Assembly (NCBI GenBank): GCA_964019055.1
Contig: OZ025213.1
Location: 10,226,583 to 10,290,582 of the forward strand
Origin: Anthopleura xanthogrammica
Lineage: Eukaryota; Cnidaria; Anthozoa; Actiniaria; Actiniidae
Reading direction: 5' to 3'
Length of the DNA stretch: 64,000 nucleotides
Within the stretch, counting starts at the first letter, position 1. Each line of letters begins with the position of its first letter. Shown here piece after piece: positions 30,801-41,878 of this stretch. Under the pieces are notes generated by a model. The model searched no databases, had not been told where the DNA came from, and saw nothing but the letters and a program-made list of their open reading frames with translations. Made by a program: the position numbers and the translations under genes.

Positions 30801-33218
30801 CTTTCGGGACGCAATGAATTATGGGATCATTTTTTCGGGAAGGCTTGCATTTCATATACGTTATTGGCTATACAATCAAATGATATTTACTCAAATTGCT
30901 TTTTCGCTACGGCAAAGTTTGTAATTTATATATTTCAAAAAAATATTTGCACGATCAGTTCAAAATAAAAAACAAATTTAGACAAGATATGTAAGGAGCC
31001 AAAATGGCCCCCTGGATTCTAAAATAGCACCTTGGTTTCCATTTTACAGATTTTAGCCCATGATAGAACCAGAACAGCTTCATATATAGGATATAATATT
31101 ATAATTAACCTTTTGTTTTATATGGTAACCCAATTAGCAAATAGTAAACTTAAACAGCCCTTTGGGCCAAAACAGCCCTAAATGTAATAGGGCCAAAATG
31201 GCTCCCGCAAACTGAAATAGCCCCTCGTCCCATTTTGGCCAGCCTTTGGGCCAAAACAGCACTAAATGTTATGAGGCCAAAATGGCTCCCGCAAACTGAA
31301 ATAGCCCCTCGTCCCATTTTGGTCAGCCTTTGGGCCAAAACAGCACTAAATGTTATGAGGCCAAAATGGCTCCCGCAAACTGAAATAGCCCCTCGTCCCA
31401 TTTTGGCCAGCCTTTGGGCCAAAACAGCACTAAATGTTATGAGGCCAAAATGGCTCCCGCAAACTGAAATAGCCCCTCGTCCCATTTTGGTAGGCCTTTG
31501 GGCCAAAACAGCACTAAATGTTATGAGGCCAAAATGGCTCCCGCAAACTAAAATAGCCCCTCGTCCCGTTTTGGCCAGCCTTTGGGCCAAAACAGCACAA
31601 AATGTAATAGGGCTAAAATGGCTGTGGTAGAGCCAAGATAGCCTCTTATTCTTTTTTGGCTTACCCTTGGGCCAAAACAGTACTAATAAAGCTATGCCAA
31701 AATGGCTTTCATGGGGCCAAAATAGCATTTTGGTCCATTTTGACCCATCTCTGGGCCAAAATAGCACTATTTTAAAAATGCCAAAACGGCTCTGTGGGGC
31801 CAAATCAGCCCTATCAAATTTACTGTGCGAGATTCCTGTTTGAAACGAATGTCAAAATGAAAGTGAAAAGAATGCAATAAAAGCGATTCAGCGGAAGCTT
31901 CAAACAGCAGGATGTGTGTCTCGCATGATTATGAAGACAGATGTAATAGATTCATTCCAATAAACCTAGTCAATGGCGGATCCAGAAACTTGTTGAGAGG
32001 GGGTCCAAACGTTGAGAGGGGGACCAAATTTATACTTCATACAAAATGTACATTAAACCTGCGGGAAAACTAAATTTTAGAATGAAACAAATGGAACCTT
32101 AGGTATGACAGGGGGTCTGGACACCCATGACTCTCCCCCTGGATCCGTCCTTGCTAGTAGTTAGTAAGTGTTTATTAGACGCAAAGGAACAAAAGGAGAC
32201 AAAACGTTTGGCATCTAATAATTTTTATTTGATTTATTAGTAGTGCCCAGGTTTATTGGAATGACTCTAAGTATGACTGACTTACAATTCTCGTAGTTTG
32301 GCAAGTCCTGTAAATGCTCCTTCACTGATGGCGCTAATGTTGTTAGAAGACAGCGATCTGTACAGACATAGATGCATATAAGTTAGCTAAGCTCAAAATT
32401 AAAGATCCAGGAACAGAAAAGTAATGGACAAACTGATCTATACACTTACAGATAAATCAAATTTGAAAAGTTTTGAAACGAGTTACGAGGTATATACTGA
32501 ATGTTGTTCCAAGAAAGATTTCTTAAATAAAAAAAATCATTTTTTTAATCAGTCATCACAACATTAATAACGATTAATAATATCTCAAGATGATGAGAAA
32601 CGTATTGACAACGCTGCACCAATTACATTGAAGCAGAATTTTAAAGTAAGAAGTACTTACAATCGAGCGACGTCTTTGGAAGTAACAATAACATATTTCA
32701 GGTCGGTCACGTGAAGAAACTGACATCTTGTGATGACGTTGATCAAGACTGTACTCGTACAATTACAAACCATGGAGTCACGTGTTTCGCAGGTTGTCCA
32801 ATTGAAACTTGCTACTTTCGAAGGCAAAATTAACAGAACTGTTGCTGCAGAAAACAAAAGCTGACGAAAAAAAAGAGGTCCAAAATAGTATTTTTTTTTA
32901 AAGATCTAAAAAAAAAGAAGAATTAAATCAACAAACAAAATAAGATAAGAATAGATAAGATTGAAATAAGAATAGTAAGATGAGTAAGAAAAATAATAAT
33001 AAATAAAATAAGAATTATACTGATCTATTTCCAACATGGCCAACATTATAAGCTTTTCCTACCATGATATAACCACTAAGAGAAAGACTTAGACCTTGAA
33101 GGATGAAGTGAATTTATTTTTAAAAATACTTAAGTTTAAAAGTACTATTTAAAGTATTGTTTGAAGAAAATTCTACATCAACTCGAATAAAAATTATTAC
33201 CTTACGTAAAGAAGCCAT
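27862..33218 (-). CDS. Leucine-rich-repeat GPCR (LGR / relaxin-receptor-like), partial exon model
   Basis: Exon 1, 33206-33218, starts ATGGCTTC. Exon 2, 32661-32844, completes a leader (MASLPTVLLILPSKVAS) and a Cys-containing N-cap. Exon 3, 32286-32357, is exactly 72 nt and encodes one LRR (SSNNISAISEGAFTGLAKL), typical of LGR genes. The long last exon, from about 29250 down to 27862, carries further LRR (LPNLAILNIAQN), a Cys-containing hinge and seven membrane spans with LERYLAV after TM3 and CLNPILF in TM7. Exons 1-3 join in frame. The 3-to-last junction is not resolved, so an LRR exon may be missing from the model. Minisatellites at 29265-30090 and 31150-31803 lie in the intervening introns. 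The role is presumably hormone or peptide sensing at the cell surface. Confidence 0.7.
29265..30090. repeat. 111-bp minisatellite
   Basis: About 7.4 units with a 111-bp period (TGTCTAGAG at 29401, 29512, 29623 and on). Each contains GGGGCCGTTTTAGCCC and GGCCCAATTTTATAGGGGCC. Units differ at a few bases. The open frame from 29400 into the GPCR exon starts in this array, so its first ~35 codons are not real protein. Confidence 0.9.
31150..31803. repeat. 84-bp minisatellite
   Basis: About 7.5 units of 84 bp (CAGCACTAAATG at 31257, 31341 and on), more degenerate at the high-coordinate end. The period is a multiple of three, so both strands stay open (217 and 131 codons). It shares a GGCCAAAA theme with the 111-bp array 1 kb away, which suggests a common origin. 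Confidence 0.9.
31971..32153. mobile_element. GGCGGATCCAG-type hAT-like MITE
   Basis: The ends CAATGGCGGATCCAG and CTGGATCCGTCCTTG are inverted copies, and CTAGT flanks both sides. It sits inside a larger inverted pair (TTCATTCCAATAAACCT near 31951 and AGGTTTATTGGAATGA near 32250), so it looks nested. A relative lies at 47419-47689. Confidence 0.6.
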
Positions 33219-34840
33219 GTCATTCGTGTTTTTCGCCAAACTGAACTCAACTGAACACCGTCCTCCCTGAGTTAATTCCTGTGTTTGATGTTGTTGCGAG
33301 GCACAAATAAAAGTAATATTTTCATTTCTTTGTTTTTTCCCATAAGTTTAATGAAATATGATTTCTTTATCAAGGCTGTAATCTCAAATTTGATTGAATC
33401 AAAAGCCTATGAATCTTGAATTTGCCATCAATTATCATTTCTATTGACTTCATACAGGTGACAAGTACGTCTTTTAATGATTTTTTTTTTAATTCTTTGT
33501 CATTGCTTGAAGAAAATGATTGATATGATCTTTTGATTTACTGACTTGTTATTTTTTTAATAAAAATTATCTGCTGGAGCGCAGTAAAAACTGATATATC
33601 AAAAAAAAAATGAAAATGGATGAATTTTTTTTTAATACAACTCATTTTTCTTGATTTACGAAAAATATGATTGCTTTTAGTTACTAAAATGCTACAAAAA
33701 TATTGTGAGTTTAAACTTAACAGGTTGACAGGGGCAGTCATAAATATCTATTCTATTCATTTAGCTGTTTAGTAGCAATCATGCTTTAGACAGGTGGTAT
33801 AGTTTAAATGGAGACCTTTACATATAACTAAATAAATAAATAAAATTGATTCAGCATGCAACAGGGGAAAGAAAACTAGTTCTTCAAGGCAAAATCTAGT
33901 TTATCTCAGACGAGTTTCAAGACTTTCCTTTCCGATTAAAGACAGAGCTAGAAAAACTCTTGAAATCGAAGCTGAAATTGAAAAAATATATATGTACACT
34001 GTATATATCATTTGACTGAGGTTAAGTTTACGAGGAAAAAGTATGATGTTTAATAAAGCATTAATAAATTCAGTAGCTATTCCGTAGTCTTATTTTCTTG
34101 TTGGAATACTGAATTCAGTTGGTGTAGATGATAAAACCAGATAAAAACGTAACAGATATCCTCTTTGTTAGTAAATAAGAATTCCCTAAAATTGAATCAT
34201 CTATATTTATTCGGTGTTCTTCGGTTTTCCGCATTCCATTTTGTTACAAACGAATTGCCACGAAGCACATATCATCTTTTATCTTGACGTGCTGTTCAGT
34301 ACAACTCGTGTCGTATCACCCCATGTTTTCCAAGAGTTTTTCTTGGGAGTGGATAAGATCGCAACCGTACGTCCTCAATGGTAATGGGGAAGTGTCCTCA
34401 ATATTATAAGAACACGAAGGGGGAAGGGAGGGGAATGGTGAGAGGAGGTTTGATAAGTAGAATTATGCAATCACTCGGTGAAAATATGTGGTATGGTCAC
34501 TCAATATGAAAATATGTGGTATGTTCGCCAAGAAAGTTCTTTGAAATGATTTCACTAGTTAATTGATGCATTTGTTTAACGAACAGGATATATAAAGATT
34601 ATGTAAATACTCGTTTGAGGGTCCATCCTCCCCCCCCCCCCCCCCCCCCTTCCCACTTTCTACCACCACCACTCTTTATTTTTTTATAAACATAAGCATA
34701 ACTATACTATACTATGAGATTAAGTCTTTTGTGATTCTCCGGCTGGACTACAACGAATTCAATTCCAAAAATCGGACAGATTTATTATCTTTGATTTCTG
34801 ATGAAGTAGATCCTTGGAGGTTGTGATGTGACGCGTGTGT
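33219..34840. other. Intergenic between the LRR-GPCR and the ubiquitin-like cluster
   Basis: AT-rich, with a C-run at about 34631-34649. I see no coding region. This marks the boundary of the defence-like cluster. Confidence 0.5.
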
Positions 34841-35200
34841 GACGCGGTTTCCAAGAATTTGGCTGTGATTTATTATCTTTGATTTCTAAGAAAGTCGTTC
34901 CTTGGAGATTGTTTAAACATGATAATCTGCAAATAAGCACATTTTTTAAGTCGTTGAGGGGCTTGCACGTCAGTAACGCGTTACTATACAGCGGATTCCA
35001 AGAATTTGGGTGTGATCTATTATCATTAATTTCTAAGAAAATTGTTCCTTGGATGTATTTATCATATAATTACACAAACATGAAAATCTGCAAATAAGCA
35101 CATTTTTTGAGTCGTTAAGGGCCTTGCACGTGTGACGCGAACTTCAGCGGATTCCAAGAATCTGGCTGTGATTTATTGATTTCTGAGAAAATGGTTTCCT
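34841..35200 (+). promoter_or_regulatory. JAB1 upstream array: six TTCNNNGAA sites in about three direct repeats
   Basis: TTCCAAGAA occurs at 34849-34857, 34996-35004 and 35152-35160. TTCTAAGAA occurs at 34884-34892 and 35031-35039, and TTCTGAGAA at 35181-35189. The units also share CTGCAAATAAGCACATTTTTT and TTGCACGT. A single diverged unit recurs upstream of JAB2 (37890-37990). The spacing and symmetry match STAT (GAS) sites. Confidence 0.55.
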
Positions 35201-35275
35201 TGAAGTCGTCACACCTCTTAACTCATAAATATCCATAAGGTAACGGAATGGTTTGCAGCACAAGTTGCAATCACG

Positions 35276-36379
35276 ATGTACTCGAAAAAAGAAAAGGAAA
35301 GCAACTTTGTGGTCCAAATGTACGAGTCAGAGTACCGAAAGATACAAGCTTGGGTTGATAAACACCAGCACGTTGAGACTGGAGGTGATCTGTTTGGTTT
35401 ATGGGCAGACGATCAAAATGCTTTGGTGCAGCTCGTACTTGGACCAGGGACAAATTGCAGACGAACTGGAGCATCTTTCTACCAAGATGTAGACTATCTT
35501 GAGCGTGTGGGTAACAGATTGACGAACGAGGAAGGTTTGTGTCATATTGGAGAATGGCACTCTCATCACAGAATCGGTTTAAAGGAGCCAAGTGGAGGAG
35601 ACGAGAATACAGTCTGGACCAACATGGAAAGATATGGTATCAACCGATTTTTCCTGTTCATAGCAACCATTGAAGGCGGATATCACCGGCATAAAAGAGG
35701 AGTCAAAAATTCGTCGCTTTGTGATGTGGAGGTTCGTTGCTTTCCTTTTAAAATCGATTCAACAACCAGGAAAAGAAAACCAGTTCTGAAAGGCAAAATC
35801 AAGTTTTTGTCAGACGAAAGTCAAAAAAGTCCTTTCCGATTAAAGACAGAACTAGCAAAAGTCCTCGAAGACGGAGCTGAAAGTCAAAACTTATGGAAAG
35901 ATATGAAAAAGTTTGAAATAAAAGGTAGAGAATCCAAAGAAACAACGACAAATAAGAACAAGATAGGCTCAAACAAAGGAAAGGATAATAGTCATTCTCG
36001 GCCTCAAAACAAAGGTCAAACCAAGAAAGCTGAAAGCCGCAGAGAAATATGTAACACAAATGAAACACTAGTTAATGAAGAGGTACAAGAATCCAAGAAG
36101 AAATTTACAAGTAAAGTTTATATCGAACTCTCAAATCAGAAAAAACTGAGGAAAAGCAACGAGGAAAGAGAAAGCCAGGAAAAGAAAGCAAGTGGTATTG
36201 ACTCAAGCAACGATGATCAAGATCATTCAAGCACTCATGTTGATACAGAAAATAATTTCAAAAATCAACTTAGAGAGACCCATGGCCAAAAATATGCCCA
36301 AGGGATTGAAGACACTCAATACAGCAAAAATAAAACCGCACGTACGCGCCGAAATGCAAGAGGAAACAATAAAAAGTAG
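35276..36379 (+). CDS. JAB1: JAB/JAMM isopeptidase with charged tail
   Basis: Single-exon, 367 residues. Residues about 10-165 form a bacterial-type JAB (MPN+) domain. The JAMM zinc site is complete: E34 in VETGGDLFGLW, H95 and H97 in HIGEWHSHH, then S106 and D109 in PSGGD. Such enzymes cut isopeptide or peptide bonds after the C-terminal glycine of a ubiquitin-like protein. The remainder (about 190-367) is Lys/Glu/Asn-rich, low in complexity and probably disordered. It lacks the RWD-like domain of JAB3 and JAB5. Its JAB domain is most like JAB2, with which it lies in tandem. Expected role: processing modifier precursors or deconjugation. The upstream region has six STAT-type palindromes. Confidence 0.85.
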   Translation: MYSKKEKESNFVVQMYESEYRKIQAWVDKHQHVETGGDLFGLWADDQNALVQLVLGPGTNCRRTGASFYQDVDYLERVGNRLTNEEGLCHIGEWHSHHRIGLKEPSGGDENTVWTNMERYGINRFFLFIATIEGGYHRHKRGVKNSSLCDVEVRCFPFKIDSTTRKRKPVLKGKIKFLSDESQKSPFRLKTELAKVLEDGAESQNLWKDMKKFEIKGRESKETTTNKNKIGSNKGKDNSHSRPQNKGQTKKAESRREICNTNETLVNEEVQESKKKFTSKVYIELSNQKKLRKSNEERESQEKKASGIDSSNDDQDHSSTHVDTENNFKNQLRETHGQKYAQGIEDTQYSKNKTARTRRNARGNNKK

Positions 36380-38126
36380 TATCTCAAAAACACTTAGGAT
36401 GTTAAAGGAACAGAAGGAACTGAACTATAACTTGATCAGAGATGAAGAAAAAAAGGACTGATATCATGTTTTTTTCAAAATGAAAAATGTATCATAGACT
36501 TTTTATAATGAAAGATGCATGATCATGTATATCTGTATATATTATAAAAAATATTATTTTAAAAAGCACGAAAATGTTGTGACCAAAAGTCTAGTAATTA
36601 ATGTACAACCCCGTCTGACGTTGACACACCCTGTTGCTTGTTACCCCCTTTATACTTAGATATCCTTGTTTTATTTCCTATGAATAAATGTTGTATTGAT
36701 AAACTTACTTGATCTTTATGTTACTTAGTTTTAGATATAACCTTTAGTCCTAGTTACGTTAAATCATTAGATTTTTACTCGAATTGACACCGATTATATA
36801 AATATTATATTAATACACCGATTATAAAAATGGCGATTCTTCACTTTTCTATTTATACTTTGTCAATCAAATATTTTATCAGTATATCACTTTTACCTGA
36901 AAGAGCATCCAAAAGTGAGTGAACAGGGAAAGTTTCAATGCCGTGGCATTTTTTTAAAGTTATTATATAATGAATATACAGATATAAGTACCAGATTTTG
37001 CTGATAAATTAATACTGCCTCGCTTTGGTGTCATTTACACACTTAAAATTATCCTTTTTTTGTCCCAGATTGTTTTATAAAATCCTTGTTTATACTATCT
37101 ACTTTCCATTGACATGTTTTGCTCTTCTTGAGGCATTAAATTTAGAAAATATGTAAATAAGAAGCGGCAATTTTTCGAATGGGTCTATAGAATTATTAAA
37201 TTACAAATCACCTTGATCCACTAGCCAATCAAAGCTTAGCAATAGTACACAATAGAAATTTGATTGACGTTTTAATTTTTTCTTAGAATTTAACTGATTT
37301 GTGTTAGATGACCTGAGTAATAGTATATATAGAAAATAACTTAGTATGAATTTACACGGGAGATATAACTGAACTGGGGATCGACTACTTGACGGCATCA
37401 ATTACAATTTCATGTAATCGTAAAGAAAGTATCTTAGGTGTGTTAGACTACATTTTCTTCTCTTTTATACGGTGATGGGATAGAAATAAAGATATTTAAA
37501 AGAACTCGAGTTGGTTCATACTAGTAAACAAAATAACAGTGTATTTAGATAGACTTGCTGAAACGCATATTGAGCTCTTTCCTAGAATTGTGTCACCTCG
37601 GATTGACTAATATTAGACCCTATTAGTTTCATAGGTGCTACTGACAAACAGATAATAATAATAATAACCGATAATTATAATAATAATAATAAATAAACTT
37701 TACTAATGATCACTTTTGCAAATAACTAATAGATTCGTAAAAACGCGATATTACAATAATATATTATTCACCACAATACACACTATATACTAGCTATGAA
37801 AAATGAAAGAAGCCAGGGAATTTTCCATGCATCGACGGAGGGGAAATCCCCTGATACCTAATACATTAGTAACAATTAGAAAGGTTTTACAAACTGCAAA
37901 TAAGCACATTCTTTAGTTTGTCACTGGAGCAAATTGCGTTACACGTGACGACTAGAGTTTCCGAGAATTTAGACATTTCTTAGAAAACGCTTTCATGGAA
38001 GAAGATAACTGAATATTTTATTCATGCATGAAGATCAATTCTTGGAATCAATGCCTTGAACAGTAAGGTTTCCAATGAAATAGAAACAAAATATTCGAGG
38101 CTGAATTCATTGAGAAAAGATTCAAG
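36380..38126 (+). promoter_or_regulatory. JAB1-JAB2 intergenic region with JAB2 upstream sites
   Basis: The first 1.4 kb is AT-rich with no gene. Near JAB2 are two NF-kB-type sites, GGGAATTTTCC (37816-37826) and GGGGAAATCCCC (37840-37851), and three STAT-type palindromes, TTCCGAGAA (37959-37967), TTCTTAGAA (37977-37985) and TTCTTGGAA (38039-38047). Confidence 0.5.
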
Positions 38127-39905
38127 ATGGCACCGAGTAAAAATCGAAAGTTTGTAGTCCAGATGTACGAGTCAGAGTACCGTCAGATACAAGGTTGGGT
38201 TGCTAAATACCAAAACCTTGAGACTGGAGGTGATCTGTTTGGTTTATGGGCAGAAGATAACACTACAGTGGTGCAACTCGTACTTGGACCAGGGAAACAC
38301 TGCAGACGATCATCAGTATCCTTCTACCAAGACATAGACTATCTTGAACGAGTGGGTAACATATTGACGACGGAGGAAGGTTTGTGTCATATTGGAGAAT
38401 GGCACTCTCATCACAAACTCGGTTTATCAAGGCCAAGCGGAGGAGACGAGAATACAGTCTGGACTAACATGGATAGATATGGTATCAACCGATTTTTCCT
38501 GTTCATTGCTACCATCGGTTCATCATCTAATGATGTGAACGTTGGTTGCTTCCTTTTTGAAATCAATCCAAATACAAAGAGAAGAGAACCAGTTCTCAAA
38601 GGCGAAATTCATCCATTTGGGAATGAGGAAAGTCCTTTCCGTAAAAGTGTAAAAGATCATCTCGCTGAAGGAGCTGAGTCCCAAAACTCATCAGAATCTC
38701 TGAAGAGATTCAAGTCAAACGTTATTGGAGCTGATTTTGTAAGAGATTCAACAGGCAAACGAGGGCATGATTATCATGAACAAGATCACAAGAAGCCAAA
38801 GCTACAAAACACAGACAATTATGAATGTTATATAACAGTGATAGCCATTGATCAAGAGATGGAAGAACCAAAAAAGGTCGATTATCAGGAAGACAAATCA
38901 GAAGAAATGAAGAATAAAGACACAGAGAAGTCCAAATTAAGCCAAGAGGTAGAAAATCAGGGGAACGAACTTGGTTGCAGTCCTCATGTTGGCCAACAGT
39001 CTAATCTCACAGAAGATGATAACAAACCAGAAACCCTGAAGAATCAACACTCAACTCCAGCGACAACCGAAGAAAATAAATATCCAAGTTCTAGTGCTAA
39101 GTCTAAGCCCTGTAAAGTGAGGTACGAGGGAGGAGAATTCAAGAATACCATAACCCAAGAGAAACATGAAGCCCTGCATGCCGAAGAATCTAAAGATGGA
39201 CAAGCAACCGAAGAAACCAGTTCCAAAAATATCATCCAGAACCCTAAACCCAATACTATTAACGTTAAGCCGGCAAGCGAAGAAAGAAACACAAACCAAG
39301 GCCAGCCCTCCAACGCTTTGGATCGAAATAAAAACACTACAATAGAAGATGCAAGTGAAAAAGGTCCTAAAGATGAGTTAAAAGATGCCCAGCAAAACTA
39401 CATAAAGAAGTCAGGTGCAACGGAAGAAATTAAAAGTGATGAAACGGGAAACGTATTTTCAGTTAAAGATTCAAAATCGGGATACCTTCAGAAAAAGAAA
39501 AAAACAGCTGAAAAGAAGAAAGAAGAGGAAGTGAAAAGGAAAGGAAAGAAGAACAAAGAGAAGGAAGAAAAGGAAAAGGAAAAGAAAGAGAAGAAGAAAG
39601 AAAAGAAAGAGAGCAAAGAAAAGAAGAAGGAAGAGAAAAAGAAAGAAAAGGAAGAGGAGAAGAAAAAAAAGGAAGAGAAGAAGAAAGAAAAGGAAGAGAA
39701 GAAGAAAGAAAAGAAAGAGAGAAAAGAAAAGAAGAAGGAAGAGAAGAAGAGAAAAAAGAAAGAGAGAAAAGAAAAGAAGAACGAAGAGAAGAAGAAAGAA
39801 AAAGGAAGAAAAGAAGAAAGAAAAGAAGAAGAAAAAGACAAGACAGCAAAGAACAAAGGAAAGAAAGAAATCTCAAAAAGCACATTAATGATAACGTCAG
39901 TGTAA
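38127..39905 (+). CDS. JAB2: JAB/JAMM isopeptidase with long Lys/Glu-rich tail
   Basis: Single-exon, 592 residues. The JAB domain (about 8-160) keeps all JAMM ligands: E32 in LETGGDLFGLW, H93 and H95 in GEWHSHH, S104 and D107 in PSGGD. It is close to JAB1 throughout this part. Residues 190-450 are hydrophilic. From about 455 to 585 the sequence is almost pure KEKK/KKEE, which could form a single charged helix. The tail's role is unknown. The segment is coded by AAG/GAA purine runs and is probably length-variable. The role should be removal or maturation of a ubiquitin-like modifier, as for JAB1. Confidence 0.85.
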   Translation: MAPSKNRKFVVQMYESEYRQIQGWVAKYQNLETGGDLFGLWAEDNTTVVQLVLGPGKHCRRSSVSFYQDIDYLERVGNILTTEEGLCHIGEWHSHHKLGLSRPSGGDENTVWTNMDRYGINRFFLFIATIGSSSNDVNVGCFLFEINPNTKRREPVLKGEIHPFGNEESPFRKSVKDHLAEGAESQNSSESLKRFKSNVIGADFVRDSTGKRGHDYHEQDHKKPKLQNTDNYECYITVIAIDQEMEEPKKVDYQEDKSEEMKNKDTEKSKLSQEVENQGNELGCSPHVGQQSNLTEDDNKPETLKNQHSTPATTEENKYPSSSAKSKPCKVRYEGGEFKNTITQEKHEALHAEESKDGQATEETSSKNIIQNPKPNTINVKPASEERNTNQGQPSNALDRNKNTTIEDASEKGPKDELKDAQQNYIKKSGATEEIKSDETGNVFSVKDSKSGYLQKKKKTAEKKKEEEVKRKGKKNKEKEEKEKEKKEKKKEKKESKEKKKEEKKKEKEEEKKKKEEKKKEKEEKKKEKKERKEKKKEEKKRKKKERKEKKNEEKKKEKGRKEERKEEEKDKTAKNKGKKEISKSTLMITSV

Positions 39906-40100
39906 TTGTTTACATTCATATGATTGAATCATTTCAAAAAAATGAACATAAAAAGAAAGCACAAATACATTAACAAAACAGTAAGAAAGGCACATTAATG
40001 ATAACGTCAGTGTAATTGTTTTCATTCATATGATTGAATCATTTCAAAAAAATGAACATAAAAAGAAAGCACAAATACATTAACAAAACAGTAAGAAAGG
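39881..40100. repeat. 110-bp tandem duplication over the JAB2 stop codon
   Basis: Copies 39881-39990 and 39991-40100 are nearly identical. The first contains the last codons of JAB2. The second is 3' UTR and holds a duplicate of the end of the gene. Confidence 0.9.
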
Positions 40101-40619
40101 CGGTTAAAAACAAAGCAATTACTTATTAGCTTATTACCCTTTCTCAAAAGTAGCAGTCTTCGTATTACGTGCGTTAGTCATTTTTCATTCAACACAAATG
40201 TTTTTTTCAAATATAGCCGAACCTTTTACGTTTCAGTAAAAAAGTAAGTTACAATTCATAAGGAGTTGAGGTGATATTAGATTCTACCAAGAGCTTTACC
40301 ATGACTGTACCAGTGACCTTCAACAGCAGCAGTTTCTGAAGGTCTAGATCAGAGTGCAAGGTTTCCATCGCTCTCTTTCGAAGCTGCTAAGAGCAACTTT
40401 TTTCAAATAATTTCAGTTTGAATAACATAATTTTTACAATGCATTGTAAAAAGAGTATCTTAAATTTCATCAATTATATTCCTTCGTTTCTGTGTTGATG
40501 AAATATGAAACAAATATCAATTATAAGAATTTGAGTTGTTTTCTTTATTACCGATATAAACAACTACTGTTAAAATAGATAATATAGTGTATAACAAGTG
40601 ACCGCGCATTGATCAATTT

Positions 40620-40754
40620 GCATATGCATGGTTTCTTAGAAAACGACTCATTTGAAAAATTTTCAGAAACGCATCTCGAACATTTCTTGGAAATCAAGTC
40701 ACGTAACAGAATTTCCGTGTGAAGTGAGAGATAAACAAAACTGAGAAGTACAAA
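40620..40754 (+). promoter_or_regulatory. Upstream region of modifier 1
   Basis: STAT-type sites TTCTTAGAA (40633-40641) and TTCTTGGAA (40684-40692) lie 60-120 bp before the ATG. The surrounding sequence (GAAACGCATCT, TCACGT) is shared with the region upstream of modifier 2, so the promoter was duplicated with the gene. The rest of 40101-40620 shows nothing. Confidence 0.5.
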
Positions 40755-41210
40755 ATGACTTCACAACGCGAAAAAATTGAGAAACATATGGAAAACCCGG
40801 ATAACAGCGAGACTCTGGTGTTCGATTATGCTACAGGCAGACTTGTGGTACAAAATAAATCTGCAGCGACGAGTGAACAAGAAAGACTTGAGGAGCATCT
40901 GTTAAGCCCTGATAAAAAACGAGTCGTAGTACTTGATGATTATACAGGAAAGATCAAAGTAGTAGAGAGAGGTATAGTACAAAATAAATCTGCAGCGACG
41001 AGTGAACAAGAAAGACTTGAGCAGCATCTGTTGAGCCCTGATAAAAATCGAGTTGTAGTACTTGATGATTATACAGGAAAGATCAAAGTAGTAGGGAGAG
41101 CGGCAGCTGAAAGAAATCAAAGTCTACCTGCCGGTCGTCGACAAGTGATGCTAGGTATGCACGATGATGACGGAGGTGGTTTCTTTCTGAAGGGAAGGCA
41201 TGAACATTAA
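40755..41210 (+). CDS. Modifier 1: small repeat protein with GGGFF near the C-terminus
   Basis: 151 residues in one exon. It has three copies of a short unit, about 'EQERLEEHLLSPDKKRVVVL-DDYTGKIKVV'-like in shape. The first reads SETLVFDYATGRLVVQNKS; the second and third are almost identical and encoded by an exact 129-bp (43-codon) DNA duplication. The C-terminal part is RRQVMLG, then an acidic DDD run, GGGFF and seven more residues. I recognise no known fold. The D-x-x-T-G-(K/R) turn between two strands suggests stacked beta hairpins. By its context with E1, E2 and JAB genes and its glycine-containing terminus it is a candidate ubiquitin-like modifier, processed after the glycines by a JAB protein. 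That role is inferred. Confidence 0.7.
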   Translation: MTSQREKIEKHMENPDNSETLVFDYATGRLVVQNKSAATSEQERLEEHLLSPDKKRVVVLDDYTGKIKVVERGIVQNKSAATSEQERLEQHLLSPDKNRVVVLDDYTGKIKVVGRAAAERNQSLPAGRRQVMLGMHDDDGGGFFLKGRHEH

Positions 41211-41878
41211 CAGAAAGAAAGTGGTGGCCGAGAACAAAAACTGGCAAGATGTGAAAACGTGGCCGTACTTAGACTAAACATTACCAGAAAGTTCTTCCTT
41301 CTTCTTCAGGACTACCAACGACAATCATTGTGACAATCTCAAGATAAACAAGCTAGAAAAGACTGTATATCTCTCTCTATCTTACTATTACATTGTAAAA
41401 AATTATATATAGTTCATGCATTCTTTTCAGGACTACCAAATAAAGACAATATTATTGTGACAATCTCATGTTTAAGAAACTAACTAGAAAAGACTGCATA
41501 TCCCTCACTCTATACTTTCTCTAGTAGTGACTAAGAACGAAAACTAGCGAGATATAAAAACGTGACAATTACATGAAAATTAAATAAATGGGTTTCAAAG
41601 AATTTGAGTTGTTGTATATTAGCTTGCAAATAATACCTATATAAGGATCAATTCACATGTCATGCAAACTGAGCCATCTAAGCATGAATTCTCAGAAATC
41701 GACTCATTTGCAAAATCTGCTGAAACGCATCTTTGATATTTCTTAGAATCGTGTCACGTGATACAAATGGAATTTCCTAACAAGCAATAAACAAATCGAA
41801 GCAATTGCGAGCTGAAAGTGACTGTCTTGCTGAAGTTTGCCATGCCTTAAGAGGCTGAAGAGAACTGAGAAGTACAAA
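41211..41878 (+). promoter_or_regulatory. Modifier 1-2 intergenic region
   Basis: STAT-type sites TTCTCAGAA (41689-41697) and TTCTTAGAA (41740-41748), the latter next to a TCACGTGA E-box-like palindrome. AATAAA at about 41582 may serve modifier 1. No other gene seen. Confidence 0.45.

Noticed and set aside
31150..31803. 217-codon repeat protein on the minus strand and 131 codons on the plus strand
   Set aside because: Both strands of an 84-bp minisatellite are open because the period is a multiple of three; no start context, no flanking exons.
29265..31803. CRISPR-like array
   Set aside because: Units are head-to-tail copies with no unique spacers, in an animal intron.
39463..39919. Minus-strand Phe/Ser-rich frames of about 140 codons
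   Set aside because: Antisense readings of the Lys/Glu-coding purine run in JAB2.
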